DNA of 25,765 nt from Coriobacteriaceae bacterium (GCA_019420325.1 JAHZHK010000005.1:33584-59348); one strand, 5' to 3'; positions 1-7,945 are shown, numbered from the stretch's first letter. The notes: generated by a model not told the origin, from the sequence alone. Translations and numbers: made by a program.

Positions 1-1
1 C

Positions 2-649
2 CTGCTTGCCCAGCAAGCTGCCGGATATGAGCTTCTTGGCAGGCTGTTCCAGCGCGAGGTTGATGCCGAGCTGCTCCGGTCTCTCTGTGAGGGCCGCTAC
101 CCTGCCCGCACGGGCAACGACCATCTTGACGAGGGTTATCGCGGTCTTGTTGTCTTCCTCAATCACAGGGGCGAGCGCACGGGAACCGAGCTCAATGTCG
201 ATTACCTGCATGTTTTTATCGGCAACACTCAGGACGCCTCCCACGTTGCCTACCCTTACGAGAGCGTGTACACCTCTCCGGACCACCTGCTCATGCAGGA
301 CGCCCGCGATGCGGTGCTTGCGGCGTACCGTTCTGAGATGATCACGCTTGTAAACGAGCACAATGAGCCTGAGGACCATATGGGATTTGAGCTGGCATTT
401 TGCGCAGTTCTGCTGAGGCGTGCGGTTGAGGCCCTTACGGCTGGCAACATCGCCAGGGCCATTGAGCTCGTCGAAAAGGAGAGGGCTTTCGTGCGCGATC
501 ACCTGGGCGCATGGGCTCCCGAATTTGCCTCCGACGTCAAGCGTATCGCTCAAACGGGCTTCTACCGCGCTCTGGCCGACATTCTCCTGGGCTACCTAGA
601 GGTTGACACCGCGACAATGGAGTCAGTGGCCGCCGAGCTGGGCGAGTAG
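2..649 (+). CDS. TorD/DmsD-family molybdoenzyme chaperone (5' truncated by window edge)
   Basis: This is a cytoplasmic chaperone of the TorD/DmsD/NarJ type. Such proteins bind the twin-arginine leader or the apo form of a DMSO-reductase-family molybdoenzyme and hold back export until the cofactor is inserted. The frame is open from base 2 to a TAG stop at 647-649, and the start lies outside the window. The translation shows the family pattern: a PYESVY segment, then EPEDHMGFELAF, then an aromatic-rich end with FVRDHLGAWAPEF and TGFYRALADILLGYL. About 215 residues are visible, close to the full family length, so little is missing. A molybdopterin oxidoreductase operon probably lies just to the left (inference). 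It is convergent with the hydrolase gene that follows, with a large inverted repeat between them. The family call is secure; the partner enzyme is unknown. Confidence 0.85.
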   Translation: MLAQQAAGYELLGRLFQREVDAELLRSLCEGRYPARTGNDHLDEGYRGLVVFLNHRGERTGTELNVDYLHVFIGNTQDASHVAYPYESVYTSPDHLLMQDARDAVLAAYRSEMITLVNEHNEPEDHMGFELAFCAVLLRRAVEALTAGNIARAIELVEKERAFVRDHLGAWAPEFASDVKRIAQTGFYRALADILLGYLEVDTATMESVAAELGE

Positions 650-679
650 CGGCTCTCAACACGCCCCAAATTGTATTTT

Positions 680-759
680 GCGAGCGACAGGTTGAGATAT
701 CTCACGGTTTTACGGCCGAATGGGCCCAAAACCGTTGTATTTCTCAACCTGTCGCTCGC
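680..759. repeat. Large inverted repeat / long hairpin between convergent genes
   Basis: Arms of 18 bp match perfectly (680-697, GCGAGCGACAGGTTGAGA, with 742-759). A second nested 8-bp pair, ACGGTTTT at 704-711 with AAAACCGT at 728-735, sits inside, and GGGCCC lies in the loop. The element fills the gap between the stops of the chaperone (+) and the hydrolase (-). It may act as a bidirectional transcription block or RNA-stabilising hairpin. Neither outer flank carries a clear T-tract, so a classical intrinsic terminator is not certain. It could equally be a repetitive extragenic palindrome with copies elsewhere in the genome. Confidence 0.75.
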
Positions 760-791
760 GCGCTATGCGAGCCGTTGTGCCTGCCCTCGGT

Positions 792-1604
792 TTAGCGCAC
801 GCGGTTCCAAAACTCTTCGATCAGCGCGTTCACCTCGTCGGGTTTGTCGGTATTGGAGTTGTGACCGGCAGCGGCAATCCAGTGCAGGTCGAGGTTTTCG
901 GCGGCGGCCCAGCGTTTGTTGTAGTTGCGCGCCGAACCTGCGGCGTCCTTTTCCCCGCAGATGAGCAGGTTCGGGCAGTCGATGATGTAGGGACGCCCCT
1001 CGGCCGCCGCATCTGCCAGGGCGCGATAGCCGTGCGCCGCGAGGTCGCAATACTCGCGCTTGCCGTAGCCCGCCATCATCTCGCGCATGAGGGTCTGGCC
1101 CTGCGGCGTTGTCGCACATCCTGTGGAGCCCAGACGTACAAGCGTTTTCCAGGGGATGCTCAGATACATGAGATGGGTGTGGCGCAGCGCCCAGATTTCC
1201 CACCCATGGAAGTACCGGCGCTTGAGTGGAGCCGAGTCGATCGAGATGAAACCAGCTGCCTGGCCTGGGAAGAGGTCGAGGTATGCCTGTGCGATGTAGC
1301 CTCCCAGCGACTGCCCCACGAGGATGGACCGCGCGATGCCCTCGCGTTCCAGAATGCCATGTAGCCAGCGCGCGAGGTCGTCGAGCGTCCAGGCGAGCTC
1401 GAAGGGGCGCGACTCTCCGTGCGATGGCGCATCCCACACAAGAAGGTTCGCCTTGCTTTTAAACGCGGCAATCTGAGGGTTGAAGAGTCGGTGGTCGGCT
1501 GTGAGACCAGGCAAAAAGACGAGCCACGGCTTGTCCGGGCTGCCCTCACGCGAAACCCAGTAAGCAATGTCTCCCTGCGGCGTGCGAAACGTGCGTTTCT
1601 CCAT
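792..1604 (-). CDS. Alpha/beta-fold hydrolase
   Basis: A 270-residue soluble alpha/beta hydrolase with no signal peptide. The serine nucleophile sits in a GQSLGG elbow (Ser99). An FLPGL segment near residues 30-34 fits the oxyanion hole, the likely acid is Asp220 in GEKDAAG, and the likely catalytic histidine is His248 in AGHNSNTDKP. A DAPSHGES segment at 58-65 is also typical of the fold. The start is supported by GGGAGG about 8 bases upstream of the ATG. The family covers esterases, lipases, C-C hydrolases and haloperoxidase-like enzymes, so the substrate cannot be named. It stands alone on the minus strand, transcribed divergently from the flavodoxin/ferredoxin gene that follows. Confidence 0.85.
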   Translation of the reverse strand: MEKRTFRTPQGDIAYWVSREGSPDKPWLVFLPGLTADHRLFNPQIAAFKSKANLLVWDAPSHGESRPFELAWTLDDLARWLHGILEREGIARSILVGQSLGGYIAQAYLDLFPGQAAGFISIDSAPLKRRYFHGWEIWALRHTHLMYLSIPWKTLVRLGSTGCATTPQGQTLMREMMAGYGKREYCDLAAHGYRALADAAAEGRPYIIDCPNLLICGEKDAAGSARNYNKRWAAAENLDLHWIAAAGHNSNTDKPDEVNALIEEFWNRVR

Positions 1605-1723
1605 GGCGGCCTCCCGGGTCAGGCGTTTCCTGTTCGGGACATACTACCCCACTGATTGTTTTCCGTGCCCAGGCAAGTCGGCCAATCCTTTTCCCGGTGC
1701 GTTCGGTTCAGTGTTCTCGAGGG

Positions 1724-1732
1724 TGATATTCT
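1724..1732 (+). promoter_or_regulatory. Candidate extended -10 promoter upstream of the EFR1-type gene
   Basis: TG-A-TATTCT matches an extended -10 element. No good -35 is visible at normal spacing. It would give a leader of roughly 100 bases before the ATG at 1837. This is inferred from sequence only. Confidence 0.3.
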
Positions 1733-1836
1733 ACATGGCGAAGGGCTGGCGAGGGAAGCATCTCCATCGAGCGCAGCTTTCAGAAGGTCGAGGGCGCCTA
1801 CTGGGGCTGATGGAGGTGCAGACGTAGGAGGATGAC

Positions 1837-2610
1837 ATGCTTTTCTACTTCTCTGCAACGGGAAACACCCTGCATGTGGCGCGTGGTATCGCGCAAGAAG
1901 GGGAGCGCTTGGTCTCCATGGAGGAGGCGCTGCGTACAGGGGATCTGAGCTGGCATGTCGACGACGGCCGCCTGGGAGTCCTCTCACCCACGTACTGCTG
2001 GACGCTGCCCAGCCTGGTGCGCGAGTTTCTCGAGCGTGCGGAGTTTTCGTTCGAGCCCGGGACCCAGCCCGCTTCTGCTGCTAGCAAGCCCTATGTGTTT
2101 TTCATCGCCACGTTTGGAATCACGCCGGGCGGAATGGTGGCCCATGCCGACGCGATCCTGCGCGAAAAGGGCCTGTCTCTCGATGCGGCCTTTGGCGTAA
2201 GCATGCCGGACACTTGGACGCCGATATTCAACTTGTCCTGCAAGGAGAAGGTCGCGGCTCATAATGCCCGGGCAGACAAGCGCATCAAGGACGTGCGCAC
2301 CATGCTGGACGAGCATACCCGCGGGCATCACCTCCAGTTCAACATGCCAGGCTTCACGGGTTCCATCGGCAAGGCGATTTACGACAACAGCATGCGCCTG
2401 ACCAGCAAGTTTACGGTTGAGGACACCTGCATCGGATGTGGCCTGTGTGCGAAGAAGTGTCCGGTTGACGCTATCGAGATGCGCGACGGCCGTCCCATAT
2501 GGGTGCAGGACCGCTGCGCCATGTGTCTGCGCTGCCTGCACTCCTGCCCCAAGTTCGCCATCCAGCGCAGCTCCAGCACCAAGCGCCACGGCCAGTACAC
2601 GCACGGGTAA
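1837..2610 (+). CDS. EFR1-type protein: flavodoxin-like domain fused to a 2[4Fe-4S] ferredoxin
   Basis: A 257-residue cytoplasmic electron carrier. Residues 4-11 (YFSATGNT) match the FMN phosphate-binding loop of flavodoxins. The middle part continues a flavodoxin-like fold. The C-terminal 60 residues hold two classical [4Fe-4S] motifs: CIGCGLCAKKCP at 198-209, and a second from Cys227 to Cys237 ending CLHSCP. This order is that of the EFR1 family of ferredoxin/flavodoxin fusions common in strict anaerobes. The start is set by AGGAGG about 7 bases before the ATG. The role is probably low-potential electron transfer; the partner is unknown. The gene is monocistronic as far as can be seen, and a strong terminator lies about 260 bp downstream. 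Confidence 0.88.
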   Translation: MLFYFSATGNTLHVARGIAQEGERLVSMEEALRTGDLSWHVDDGRLGVLSPTYCWTLPSLVREFLERAEFSFEPGTQPASAASKPYVFFIATFGITPGGMVAHADAILREKGLSLDAAFGVSMPDTWTPIFNLSCKEKVAAHNARADKRIKDVRTMLDEHTRGHHLQFNMPGFTGSIGKAIYDNSMRLTSKFTVEDTCIGCGLCAKKCPVDAIEMRDGRPIWVQDRCAMCLRCLHSCPKFAIQRSSSTKRHGQYTHG

Positions 2611-2871
2611 GGACGATTGCGGCTCGCTGCCGATTTGCCGTGTGAGCGCCGACGGGCGATGATGGGCGGCGTTCAGCTTGCTCGGTGGTGCTCTTTGTCC
2701 AAGGGTAATCGGGTTCTTCGTAGACTTTGCGATCAGCATGCCCTTTACACATTGCTCACGCAGGGAGCAAACGGCGACTGCTGCTATCCTGCCGCCACAG
2801 CCTGGCTGATGGCCAGGGCCGTGACGGACGTTCTCGCTGAATAGGTACCGACCAACCAAAGGGCCGCGCCT

Positions 2872-2912
2872 GGGGCGCAAGCGAAAGGGAATTCGCTTGC
2901 GCCCCTTTCTTA
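2872..2912 (+). terminator. Intrinsic terminator
   Basis: A perfect 14-bp GC-rich stem (2872-2885 with 2892-2905) with a 6-base loop is followed by TTTCTTATT. The T-rich tail is only on the plus strand, so it terminates rightward transcription from the EFR1-type gene or from an unseen small transcript. Confidence 0.85.
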
Positions 2913-2920
2913 TTGTGGCG

Positions 2921-3001
2921 CGTGCCAACGCAGTCGCAACGACATACCGTGCCAACGCAGTCGCAACGACATACCGTGGCGACGCAGCCGCAACGGCACG
3001 C
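2921..3001. repeat. Three tandem copies of a 27-bp repeat
   Basis: Copies at 2921-2947 and 2948-2974 are identical (core CAACGCAGTCGCAACGAC). A third at 2975-3001 has six substitutions. The array is non-coding as far as can be judged and sits just after the terminator, about 360 bp upstream of the FAD reductase start. It could be an operator array or a neutral minisatellite. Confidence 0.85.
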
Positions 3002-3123
3002 CGGCGTGTTGCCGTATGCGGCTGGCCGCGCCACGCGCCTGTGCTCTGATTGCCCAAAGGGGCAGTGATCTCGTTCCCGGTGCCCACGGTGTGGCATGGT
3101 GCCCGCAGCCTGCCGTTTAGTAC

Positions 3124-3148
3124 GTAGATTGTATACTGATTAATCTAC
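3124..3148 (+). promoter_or_regulatory. Candidate operator/promoter of the FAD reductase
   Basis: GTAGATT (3124-3130) and AATCTAC (3142-3148) form a perfect inverted repeat around TATACT (3132-3137), a good -10 box. No -35 box is visible at normal spacing. That is what an activator-dependent promoter would look like, possibly under the membrane LuxR regulator encoded downstream (inference). Confidence 0.45.
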
Positions 3149-3361
3149 CAGGCACTTTCATGGCAACCACCCCTTTTGCGCACATGGCTTTGCGGCAAAA
3201 CCGCCCCTTGTAGGTGGCTGCCCGAGTGCAGAACCACCCCCTTTGCGGAAAAGCTTGGGGCAATACTGCGAATCAGTCCGAACGGGCGGCGCATCCATCC
3301 ACTCGGGTGTCATACGTCGTGGTCATGTTCGGAACCAAGCATTCATGTCAAGGAGGAAATC

Positions 3362-4864
3362 ATGGAGTGCAAGGCAAACAAGGTAACGCGTAGGGGTTTT
3401 GTGGCAGCAGCAACGAGCGGGCTGGCACTGTCCGGCTTGGCCGCGGGGGCGGCGCTCGCCGAGGAGGCCAGCAAGGCGGAGGCGCCTGCCAATGCTTCCG
3501 CTGCCGGTGATACGTATGACGCCATCGTCGTGGGCTCGGGCCTGGCAGGCCTGTGCACGGGCGTGCGTCTGCTCGAGGATGGCGTAAAGAACGTCCTGCT
3601 CGTCACTAAGGAAGACACCATGGCCACGGCGGGCAACTCGCGTATGGCTGGCGGCCAGTTCCTCTTCCCGATGGAGGACACCGATGAGGGCGTCCAGAAG
3701 ATGGTGGACTCCTTCAACGCAAAGAGCCAGGGCAAGGGCGACGCCGACCTCACGCAGCTGGTGTGCGCCAACTCCAAGGCGGCCAATGACTGGCTTGTGA
3801 GCCATGGCTGCTCCTTTACCGACCCCGCTCAGGTGCAGCCTTACGATGTGCTTGCTGTGAGCGCAGCTCCCGGCGGCGGCAAGGGTATGCCCGACCTCAT
3901 GGATCAGATGGTGAGCGAGTTTGAGGCGGCTGGCGGCCAGGAGCTTGTGAGCGCCAAGCTCGTCGACCTCGTGATGGACGAGGCCACCGGAGCCGTTTCG
4001 GGCGTGAAGGTTCGCACCGCCGACGGCGTGCAGGAGTTTTCTGCCCCGCAGGTTGTTATCGCCACGGGTGGCTACCTGGCCAACAAGGGCTTCATGCAGG
4101 CAAGTTGCGGTGCCGAGGGCGATCAGATCCTCGTGCGCGGCAACAAGACGCTGACCGGCGACGGCCTGCTCGCCGTTGAGCGCGCGGGTGGTATGCGCAT
4201 CGGCACTGTGGGTATCGACCGTTCCCTGCACATTGCCCCTGTGCCGCCGACCATGCCGGCCCTGTGCCCGTTCTCCTCGGCCATGTACACCGTCGTTGTC
4301 AACAGCGCCGGCGAGCGTTTTGTTGATGAGAGCCTGGGCTACGTCGCCATCGGCAAGTCGGCCTATAGCCAGCCCGGTCAGACCCATGCTCTTATCTTCG
4401 ACAGCGCAGCCGTGGAGGAGCTCGACGTCCTCAAGTCCGACCTGGACAAGTTCGGCAATTTCGGTGTCGATGTGCCCCAGGCCGACACGATCGAGGACCT
4501 CGCCGCGCAGATCGGTGTTGATCCCGCCACGCTGACCGCCACGATCGACGAGTTCAACGCTGCCATCGACGGCGACAAGACCTCTGGTCTCGCCATCGAC
4601 AAGACGGCTTGCGCCCGTCCCGTGTCCACGGCCCCGTTCTACGCTTTCTATCCCATGGTCCCGGGCGGCACGCAGTGCTTCGGCGGTGCCTACGTCGACG
4701 CCGACTGCCAGGCCCTCGAGCCTGACGGTACGCCCATTGCCGGCCTGCATGTGGTGGGCGAGGCCATCGGCGGCATCTTCGCCTACGACTACATCGGCGG
4801 CGCGTCGCTGACCCGCTGCGTCGTGAGCGGCATGCACGTGGCCGACGGCATTGCTGGCAAGTAA
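3362..4864 (+). CDS. TAT-exported FAD-dependent oxidoreductase (fumarate-reductase flavoprotein family)
   Basis: A 500-residue exported flavoprotein. The start is fixed by AAGGAGG just upstream of the ATG. A twin-arginine leader (VTRRGF, residues 8-13, then a hydrophobic stretch ending ALAEE) sends the folded protein across the membrane. The FAD Rossmann motif VVGSGLAG and following residues lie at 52-84, and an IATGG segment sits mid-protein. The C-terminal FAD-binding segment of the family (GLHVVGEAIGG ... GGASL) is at about 461-490. It has no heme c domain and no FMN-binding domain, so electrons must come from a separate carrier. Coriobacteriia encode many such paralogues as terminal reductases for organic acceptors; the acceptor cannot be read here. 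A strong terminator follows at once, and a membrane LuxR regulator is convergent 65 bp away. Confidence 0.9.
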   Translation: MECKANKVTRRGFVAAATSGLALSGLAAGAALAEEASKAEAPANASAAGDTYDAIVVGSGLAGLCTGVRLLEDGVKNVLLVTKEDTMATAGNSRMAGGQFLFPMEDTDEGVQKMVDSFNAKSQGKGDADLTQLVCANSKAANDWLVSHGCSFTDPAQVQPYDVLAVSAAPGGGKGMPDLMDQMVSEFEAAGGQELVSAKLVDLVMDEATGAVSGVKVRTADGVQEFSAPQVVIATGGYLANKGFMQASCGAEGDQILVRGNKTLTGDGLLAVERAGGMRIGTVGIDRSLHIAPVPPTMPALCPFSSAMYTVVVNSAGERFVDESLGYVAIGKSAYSQPGQTHALIFDSAAVEELDVLKSDLDKFGNFGVDVPQADTIEDLAAQIGVDPATLTATIDEFNAAIDGDKTSGLAIDKTACARPVSTAPFYAFYPMVPGGTQCFGGAYVDADCQALEPDGTPIAGLHVVGEAIGGIFAYDYIGGASLTRCVVSGMHVADGIAGK

Positions 4865-4891
4865 CCCTTTTCCGAGCTGTTAGGCGGATGG

Positions 4892-4929
4892 GCCCCGGCG
4901 AGCACCGTGAGGTGCGGCCGGGGCTTTTT
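4892..4929 (+). terminator. Intrinsic terminator of the FAD reductase
   Basis: The stem is GCCCCGGC (4892-4899) with GCCGGGGC (4917-4924), plus a nested GCACC/GGTGC pair, and is followed by TTTTT. The T-run is on the plus strand only. It ends just before the stop codon of the convergent regulator. Confidence 0.9.
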
Positions 4930-6402
4930 CTATCGCCCCTCGATAAGGTCGATAAGCTCCTGCTTGTTGTGCACATCGAGCTTGCGGTAGATGTTCTTGA
5001 GATGGTCGCGCACGGTGTTTTCCGAGATGACGAGCTGCGTGCTGATGAAGGCGCGGCTGCGGCCCTGGGCATAGAGGCCCATGATGTCCGCCTCTCGGGC
5101 GGTGAGTCCAAAGCGGTCGGCGATTTCGGCAAGCCGCTCGGGTTGGCGCTCTTCGCCCTCGGAGAGACTTGGGGCAAATTCTGCAAAGAGGCGGAGCTCG
5201 GGCGATTGGTGCTGGTGCATGAAAGCGAGGGCAACCAGGAGCATCCAGAGAACCACGACTGCAAGCGACACGGCATCGAGGGCAAGCGGAAGCACCCGCG
5301 GCAGTACGAGGCCTGCCGCCATCGGGATGGAGAACAGCGCCCCCCAGCCAAGACCGAAGACCGCATCGGCGGGAGTGTCGCTGCGCTGCGCGATGTCTGA
5401 CAGCACATACCACATGAAGCCGATTACGAGCATCTGGGCCGTGGTGAAGATTGCCGATGACAGATGTCCCAGTGGTACGCCGAAGAGGATGCCTGCTGCC
5501 AGGCCGCTTGCGATGACGAGTACTGCGGTGAACCACAAGCGCACGGCGTCGCCCGCTTGATCAGGTTGGCGGTATGAGCCCACGAGCATGGCGATGGCGA
5601 TGACAATCGTCGCAGCCTGGCTGGCCAGGCGGTGGACGAGGGGTAACCCGAACACATCGCGCACGATGGACATGGACATGGCGACGCCAAGCACAATGAG
5701 GGCGACGCTCACGAATATGTTCTTGAGGACGCCGATATTGCCAGCGTTGAATACGATGGGCCTGCACGCGACGGACTTTTTGCCTTGGTTCGCGCTGAGC
5801 TGGGCGGACCGGGCCGACATAAGGCAGAGTATCGAGGCGATGGGAAGCGCCGCGAGGGCGACGGCGCCGAAAATGCCGTGCGCGAACGCGTCGTAGAGAA
5901 CTTTCGTTGCCGAAGAGACCACGAGCATGCCGCAGACGCACATGAGCGCCTGGCGCACGCTGATGCGCGAGTAGAATGTGCTCCATGCCATCGCGACCCA
6001 TGAGAACATCGCCCCGTCAAGTGCGGCCACGAAGGAGAAAACCTGCGGGTTGGATGCCCATGGGCCCGGCAACACAACGAGCGGCGCGATGACAAGGACG
6101 CAGGCGAAACAGACGGTGAGCGTGTCTCGCCCCCATCGCGCTGATTGCCCGCGCATTCGGGCTACCGCTGCGATGAGGAATGCACCTGCCGCCATGCCGA
6201 TGTACTGCCAGACCTGGAAGGCGCCGTCCATGCTGTTGCATGCCATACGCTGCGACGAATAACACCAGCACATCGCGAAGGCCAGCCCGAACGCAGCGGG
6301 CGTGATGCTTTCCCCGTAGAAGGAGGTGAGCTTGGAGAGGCGCCCAGTAAGGCGGCCCTTCTCTGTGAATGCGTTGCTTGCAAGCCTCTCGTTTTCTGTC
6401 AT
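4930..6402 (-). CDS. Membrane-embedded LuxR-family transcriptional regulator
   Basis: 490 residues from the ATG at 6402 (MTENERLAS). The open frame runs further upstream, but that extension is not protein-like. About a dozen hydrophobic segments fill residues 30-400, for example AAFGLAFAMCWC and FVSVALIVLGVAM. A cytoplasmic C-terminal LuxR helix-turn-helix follows: FGLTAREADIMGLYAQGRS ... NTVRDHLKNIYRKLDVHNKQEL. This design of a polytopic sensor with a GerE/LuxR output domain is frequent in Coriobacteriia beside flavin reductases. It is convergent with the FAD reductase and its stop sits next to that gene's terminator. It probably controls that gene (inference). The ribosome-binding site is weak. 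A near-palindrome at 6483-6498 lies upstream and may be an autoregulatory site. Confidence 0.85.
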   Translation of the reverse strand: MTENERLASNAFTEKGRLTGRLSKLTSFYGESITPAAFGLAFAMCWCYSSQRMACNSMDGAFQVWQYIGMAAGAFLIAAVARMRGQSARWGRDTLTVCFACVLVIAPLVVLPGPWASNPQVFSFVAALDGAMFSWVAMAWSTFYSRISVRQALMCVCGMLVVSSATKVLYDAFAHGIFGAVALAALPIASILCLMSARSAQLSANQGKKSVACRPIVFNAGNIGVLKNIFVSVALIVLGVAMSMSIVRDVFGLPLVHRLASQAATIVIAIAMLVGSYRQPDQAGDAVRLWFTAVLVIASGLAAGILFGVPLGHLSSAIFTTAQMLVIGFMWYVLSDIAQRSDTPADAVFGLGWGALFSIPMAAGLVLPRVLPLALDAVSLAVVVLWMLLVALAFMHQHQSPELRLFAEFAPSLSEGEERQPERLAEIADRFGLTAREADIMGLYAQGRSRAFISTQLVISENTVRDHLKNIYRKLDVHNKQELIDLIEGR

Positions 6403-6482
6403 TCGGTGCACACCGCCAAAATGAGACCCAACGCCTCCCCTGGCGTCGGACTGCGTGCCGATACGGGCCGGCCCCACAGAAC

Positions 6483-6498
6483 GTGAATCCGGTTTCAC
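6483..6498. promoter_or_regulatory. Candidate operator upstream of the membrane LuxR gene
   Basis: GTGAA (6483-6487) and TTCAC (6494-6498) flank a CCGG core, giving a 16-bp palindrome with a single mismatched pair. On the minus strand it follows GTTAGATTATG, which shares TAGATT with the palindrome upstream of the reductase at 3124. A role in binding the regulator is inferred. Confidence 0.35.
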
Positions 6499-6595
6499 AT
6501 AATCTAACACATGAGGGAGCATGCGTGCTCTTTGCGACGCGCCCCATGTCGTTGTCATGTCGCTGTCGGCGCTGTCCCTTGCTTGCCTTGCCTCC

Positions 6596-6796
6596 CTATC
6601 CCAGCCGGATCTTCAGCAGCAGCGAGACCGCCCTGGTCGCCAGGTCCACAAGCTCGTCGCGCTCGGCGGGGGAGAGGCTGGAGAGGGGCTTTTCGAGCCG
6701 TTCGATAGAGGCCAGGCGAATGGCGGTCACATCCTCCTCGCCCTTTTCGGTGAGCACGGCTTGGAAAAGTCTCGAAAGGCGGTCTCCGTATGCATG
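6596..6796 (-). pseudogene. Remnant resembling the C-terminal half of a MarR-family regulator
   Basis: The minus-strand frame ends with a protein-like stretch. It starts with GDRLSRLF, which resembles the MarR wing DxR signature, then VLTEKGEEDV, then a helical tail with LSPAERDELVDLATRAVSLLL up to a TAG at 6596-6598. Upstream in the same frame the translation turns into Arg-rich nonsense, and no DNA-recognition helix or start is visible. It therefore looks like a decayed gene that has lost its 5' half. It could also be a short true protein of unknown role. The MarR match is from pattern memory and is moderate. Confidence 0.4.
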
Positions 6797-6943
6797 GGGG
6801 CTGCCTTTCGTGCGTTTGGCCCCTGCCTGCCTGCGCCTCGCCCGATTCGCTCGAGCCATACGCCGCAACCGGGGCCTGTCCCGCAATCAGGCGCAACATC
6901 CATGCGCTATGATTTTCCCAGGCTATTCTCGGGAGGTCTTCGC

Positions 6944-7945
6944 ATGTCGCATTCCATCCTCATGCCACTTATCAACAGCCCGTTTGCCTTGGGAGGAGCC
7001 CAGACGTGCGCTGAGTCGTTCGCCGACGCCGACGAGCGTGCCATTGCGATGGCGGAGCTCGCGTACTTTCAGGGTCGGCCCGAAGATGCCGTCGCGCTGT
7101 CTCGCCCCTATCTTGAGTCTCCTGACGTGGCCCTGCGTAGCTCCGCATGCTTCATCTTTGCCTATGCAAGCTTGCCGCTTGGCCAGATTGCCCAGACTCG
7201 CTATGCCCTTGATGTGCTGGAACGCCAGGCCCAGACCGCGAGTGAAGGGAGCCGCCCCGCTGCCATCTTTGCCCGCGATGCCGCGTTCTCGCTGCTCCAT
7301 CTCGACGTGCCCGGCACCTTGGCCGCGAACGACCTGTCCCTTCAATCGCTGATGCCCCGGCTTGGCGAAGGCGTCAAGCTGTTTCTCTCCTATGTTCGCG
7401 CGCACCAGGCGTATCTTGCCGGCGACTATGCCTACTCGTTGGGTATCGCCGAGGGGGCGCTGAGCATGGCGACTGCGTTGCGGCCGATTCCCGCCCTCTA
7501 CCTGCACCTCGTGTGCTGCATGGACGCCATGTCACTCAAAAAGGTGGCCTACGCCAAGGAGCTGTTCCATCGTGCATGGTCGCTTGCCGCTCCCGACGGG
7601 CTCATCCAGGGCCTGGCCGAGCACCACGGTTTGCTCGGGGGCCTCATCGAGACGTGCATCAAGCCGGTCGACCCCGTGCTGTACCGGCGTATCATCGACA
7701 TCACGTATCGCTTCAGCGCTGGTTGGCGGCGCGTGCACAACTCGCGTACCGGCGAGGATGTGGCCGACAACCTTAGCACCACGGAGTTCTCCATCGCCAT
7801 GCTCGTCAACCGCGGCTGGTCCGTTCGTGAGGTGGCGGACTTCCTCGACATCTCGCAAAACACGGTGAAGACGCACTTGAAAGGCGTCTACCAAAAGCTC
7901 GGCATCACAAGCCGCAAAGAGCTTGCGAGCTTCATGCTGCGCTGA
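6944..7945 (+). CDS. Soluble LuxR-family transcriptional regulator
   Basis: 333 residues. The start at 6944 is chosen because GGGAGG sits 7 bases upstream; earlier in-frame ATGs lack a ribosome-binding site. Residues 1-260 are soluble and helical, with repeating hydrophobic helices such as AYLAGDYAYSLGIAEGALSMA. This suggests a TPR-like ligand or protein sensor, with no membrane segment. The C-terminal 60 residues are a LuxR/GerE helix-turn-helix: LSTTEFSIAMLVNRGWSVREVADFLDIS, then NTVKTHLKGVYQKLGI. The next gene in the same direction, a TAT-exported acidic protein, begins 235 bp downstream and may be a target (inference from proximity). Confidence 0.82.
   Translation: MSHSILMPLINSPFALGGAQTCAESFADADERAIAMAELAYFQGRPEDAVALSRPYLESPDVALRSSACFIFAYASLPLGQIAQTRYALDVLERQAQTASEGSRPAAIFARDAAFSLLHLDVPGTLAANDLSLQSLMPRLGEGVKLFLSYVRAHQAYLAGDYAYSLGIAEGALSMATALRPIPALYLHLVCCMDAMSLKKVAYAKELFHRAWSLAAPDGLIQGLAEHHGLLGGLIETCIKPVDPVLYRRIIDITYRFSAGWRRVHNSRTGEDVADNLSTTEFSIAMLVNRGWSVREVADFLDISQNTVKTHLKGVYQKLGITSRKELASFMLR

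Larger units (their letters stand above)
2611..3361. other. 750-bp intergenic region: terminator, 27-bp tandem repeat, palindrome, repeated leader motif
   Basis: No convincing gene is visible. The stretch contains an intrinsic terminator (2872-2912), three tandem 27-bp units (2921-3001), a palindrome over a TATACT box (3124-3148) and a repeated 16-bp motif in the presumed leader of the FAD reductase (3165-3180 and 3232-3247). A short open frame at 2617-2844 has no ribosome-binding site and no recognisable content. The terminator lies far beyond the EFR1-type gene, so a small RNA or an unseen small gene in 2611-2871 is possible. Confidence 0.6.
6403..6943. other. Gap between two divergent LuxR genes
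   Basis: This holds a 16-bp near-palindrome at 6483-6498, a MarR-like remnant on the minus strand (about 6596-6796) and the leader of the soluble LuxR gene. The plus-strand open frame continues from 6521 into that gene, but the upstream part has no ribosome-binding site and reads as non-protein. Nothing else is recognisable. Confidence 0.5.

Noticed and set aside
1735..1827. Short open frame before the EFR1-type gene
   Set aside because: No ribosome-binding site and no recognisable product; another frame has a protein-like 19-residue end but no start, so it is most likely leader sequence.
2617..2844. Small plus-strand open frame after the EFR1-type gene
   Set aside because: No ribosome-binding site, mixed codon use and no recognisable motif. 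Kept as a possibility only because a strong terminator follows it.
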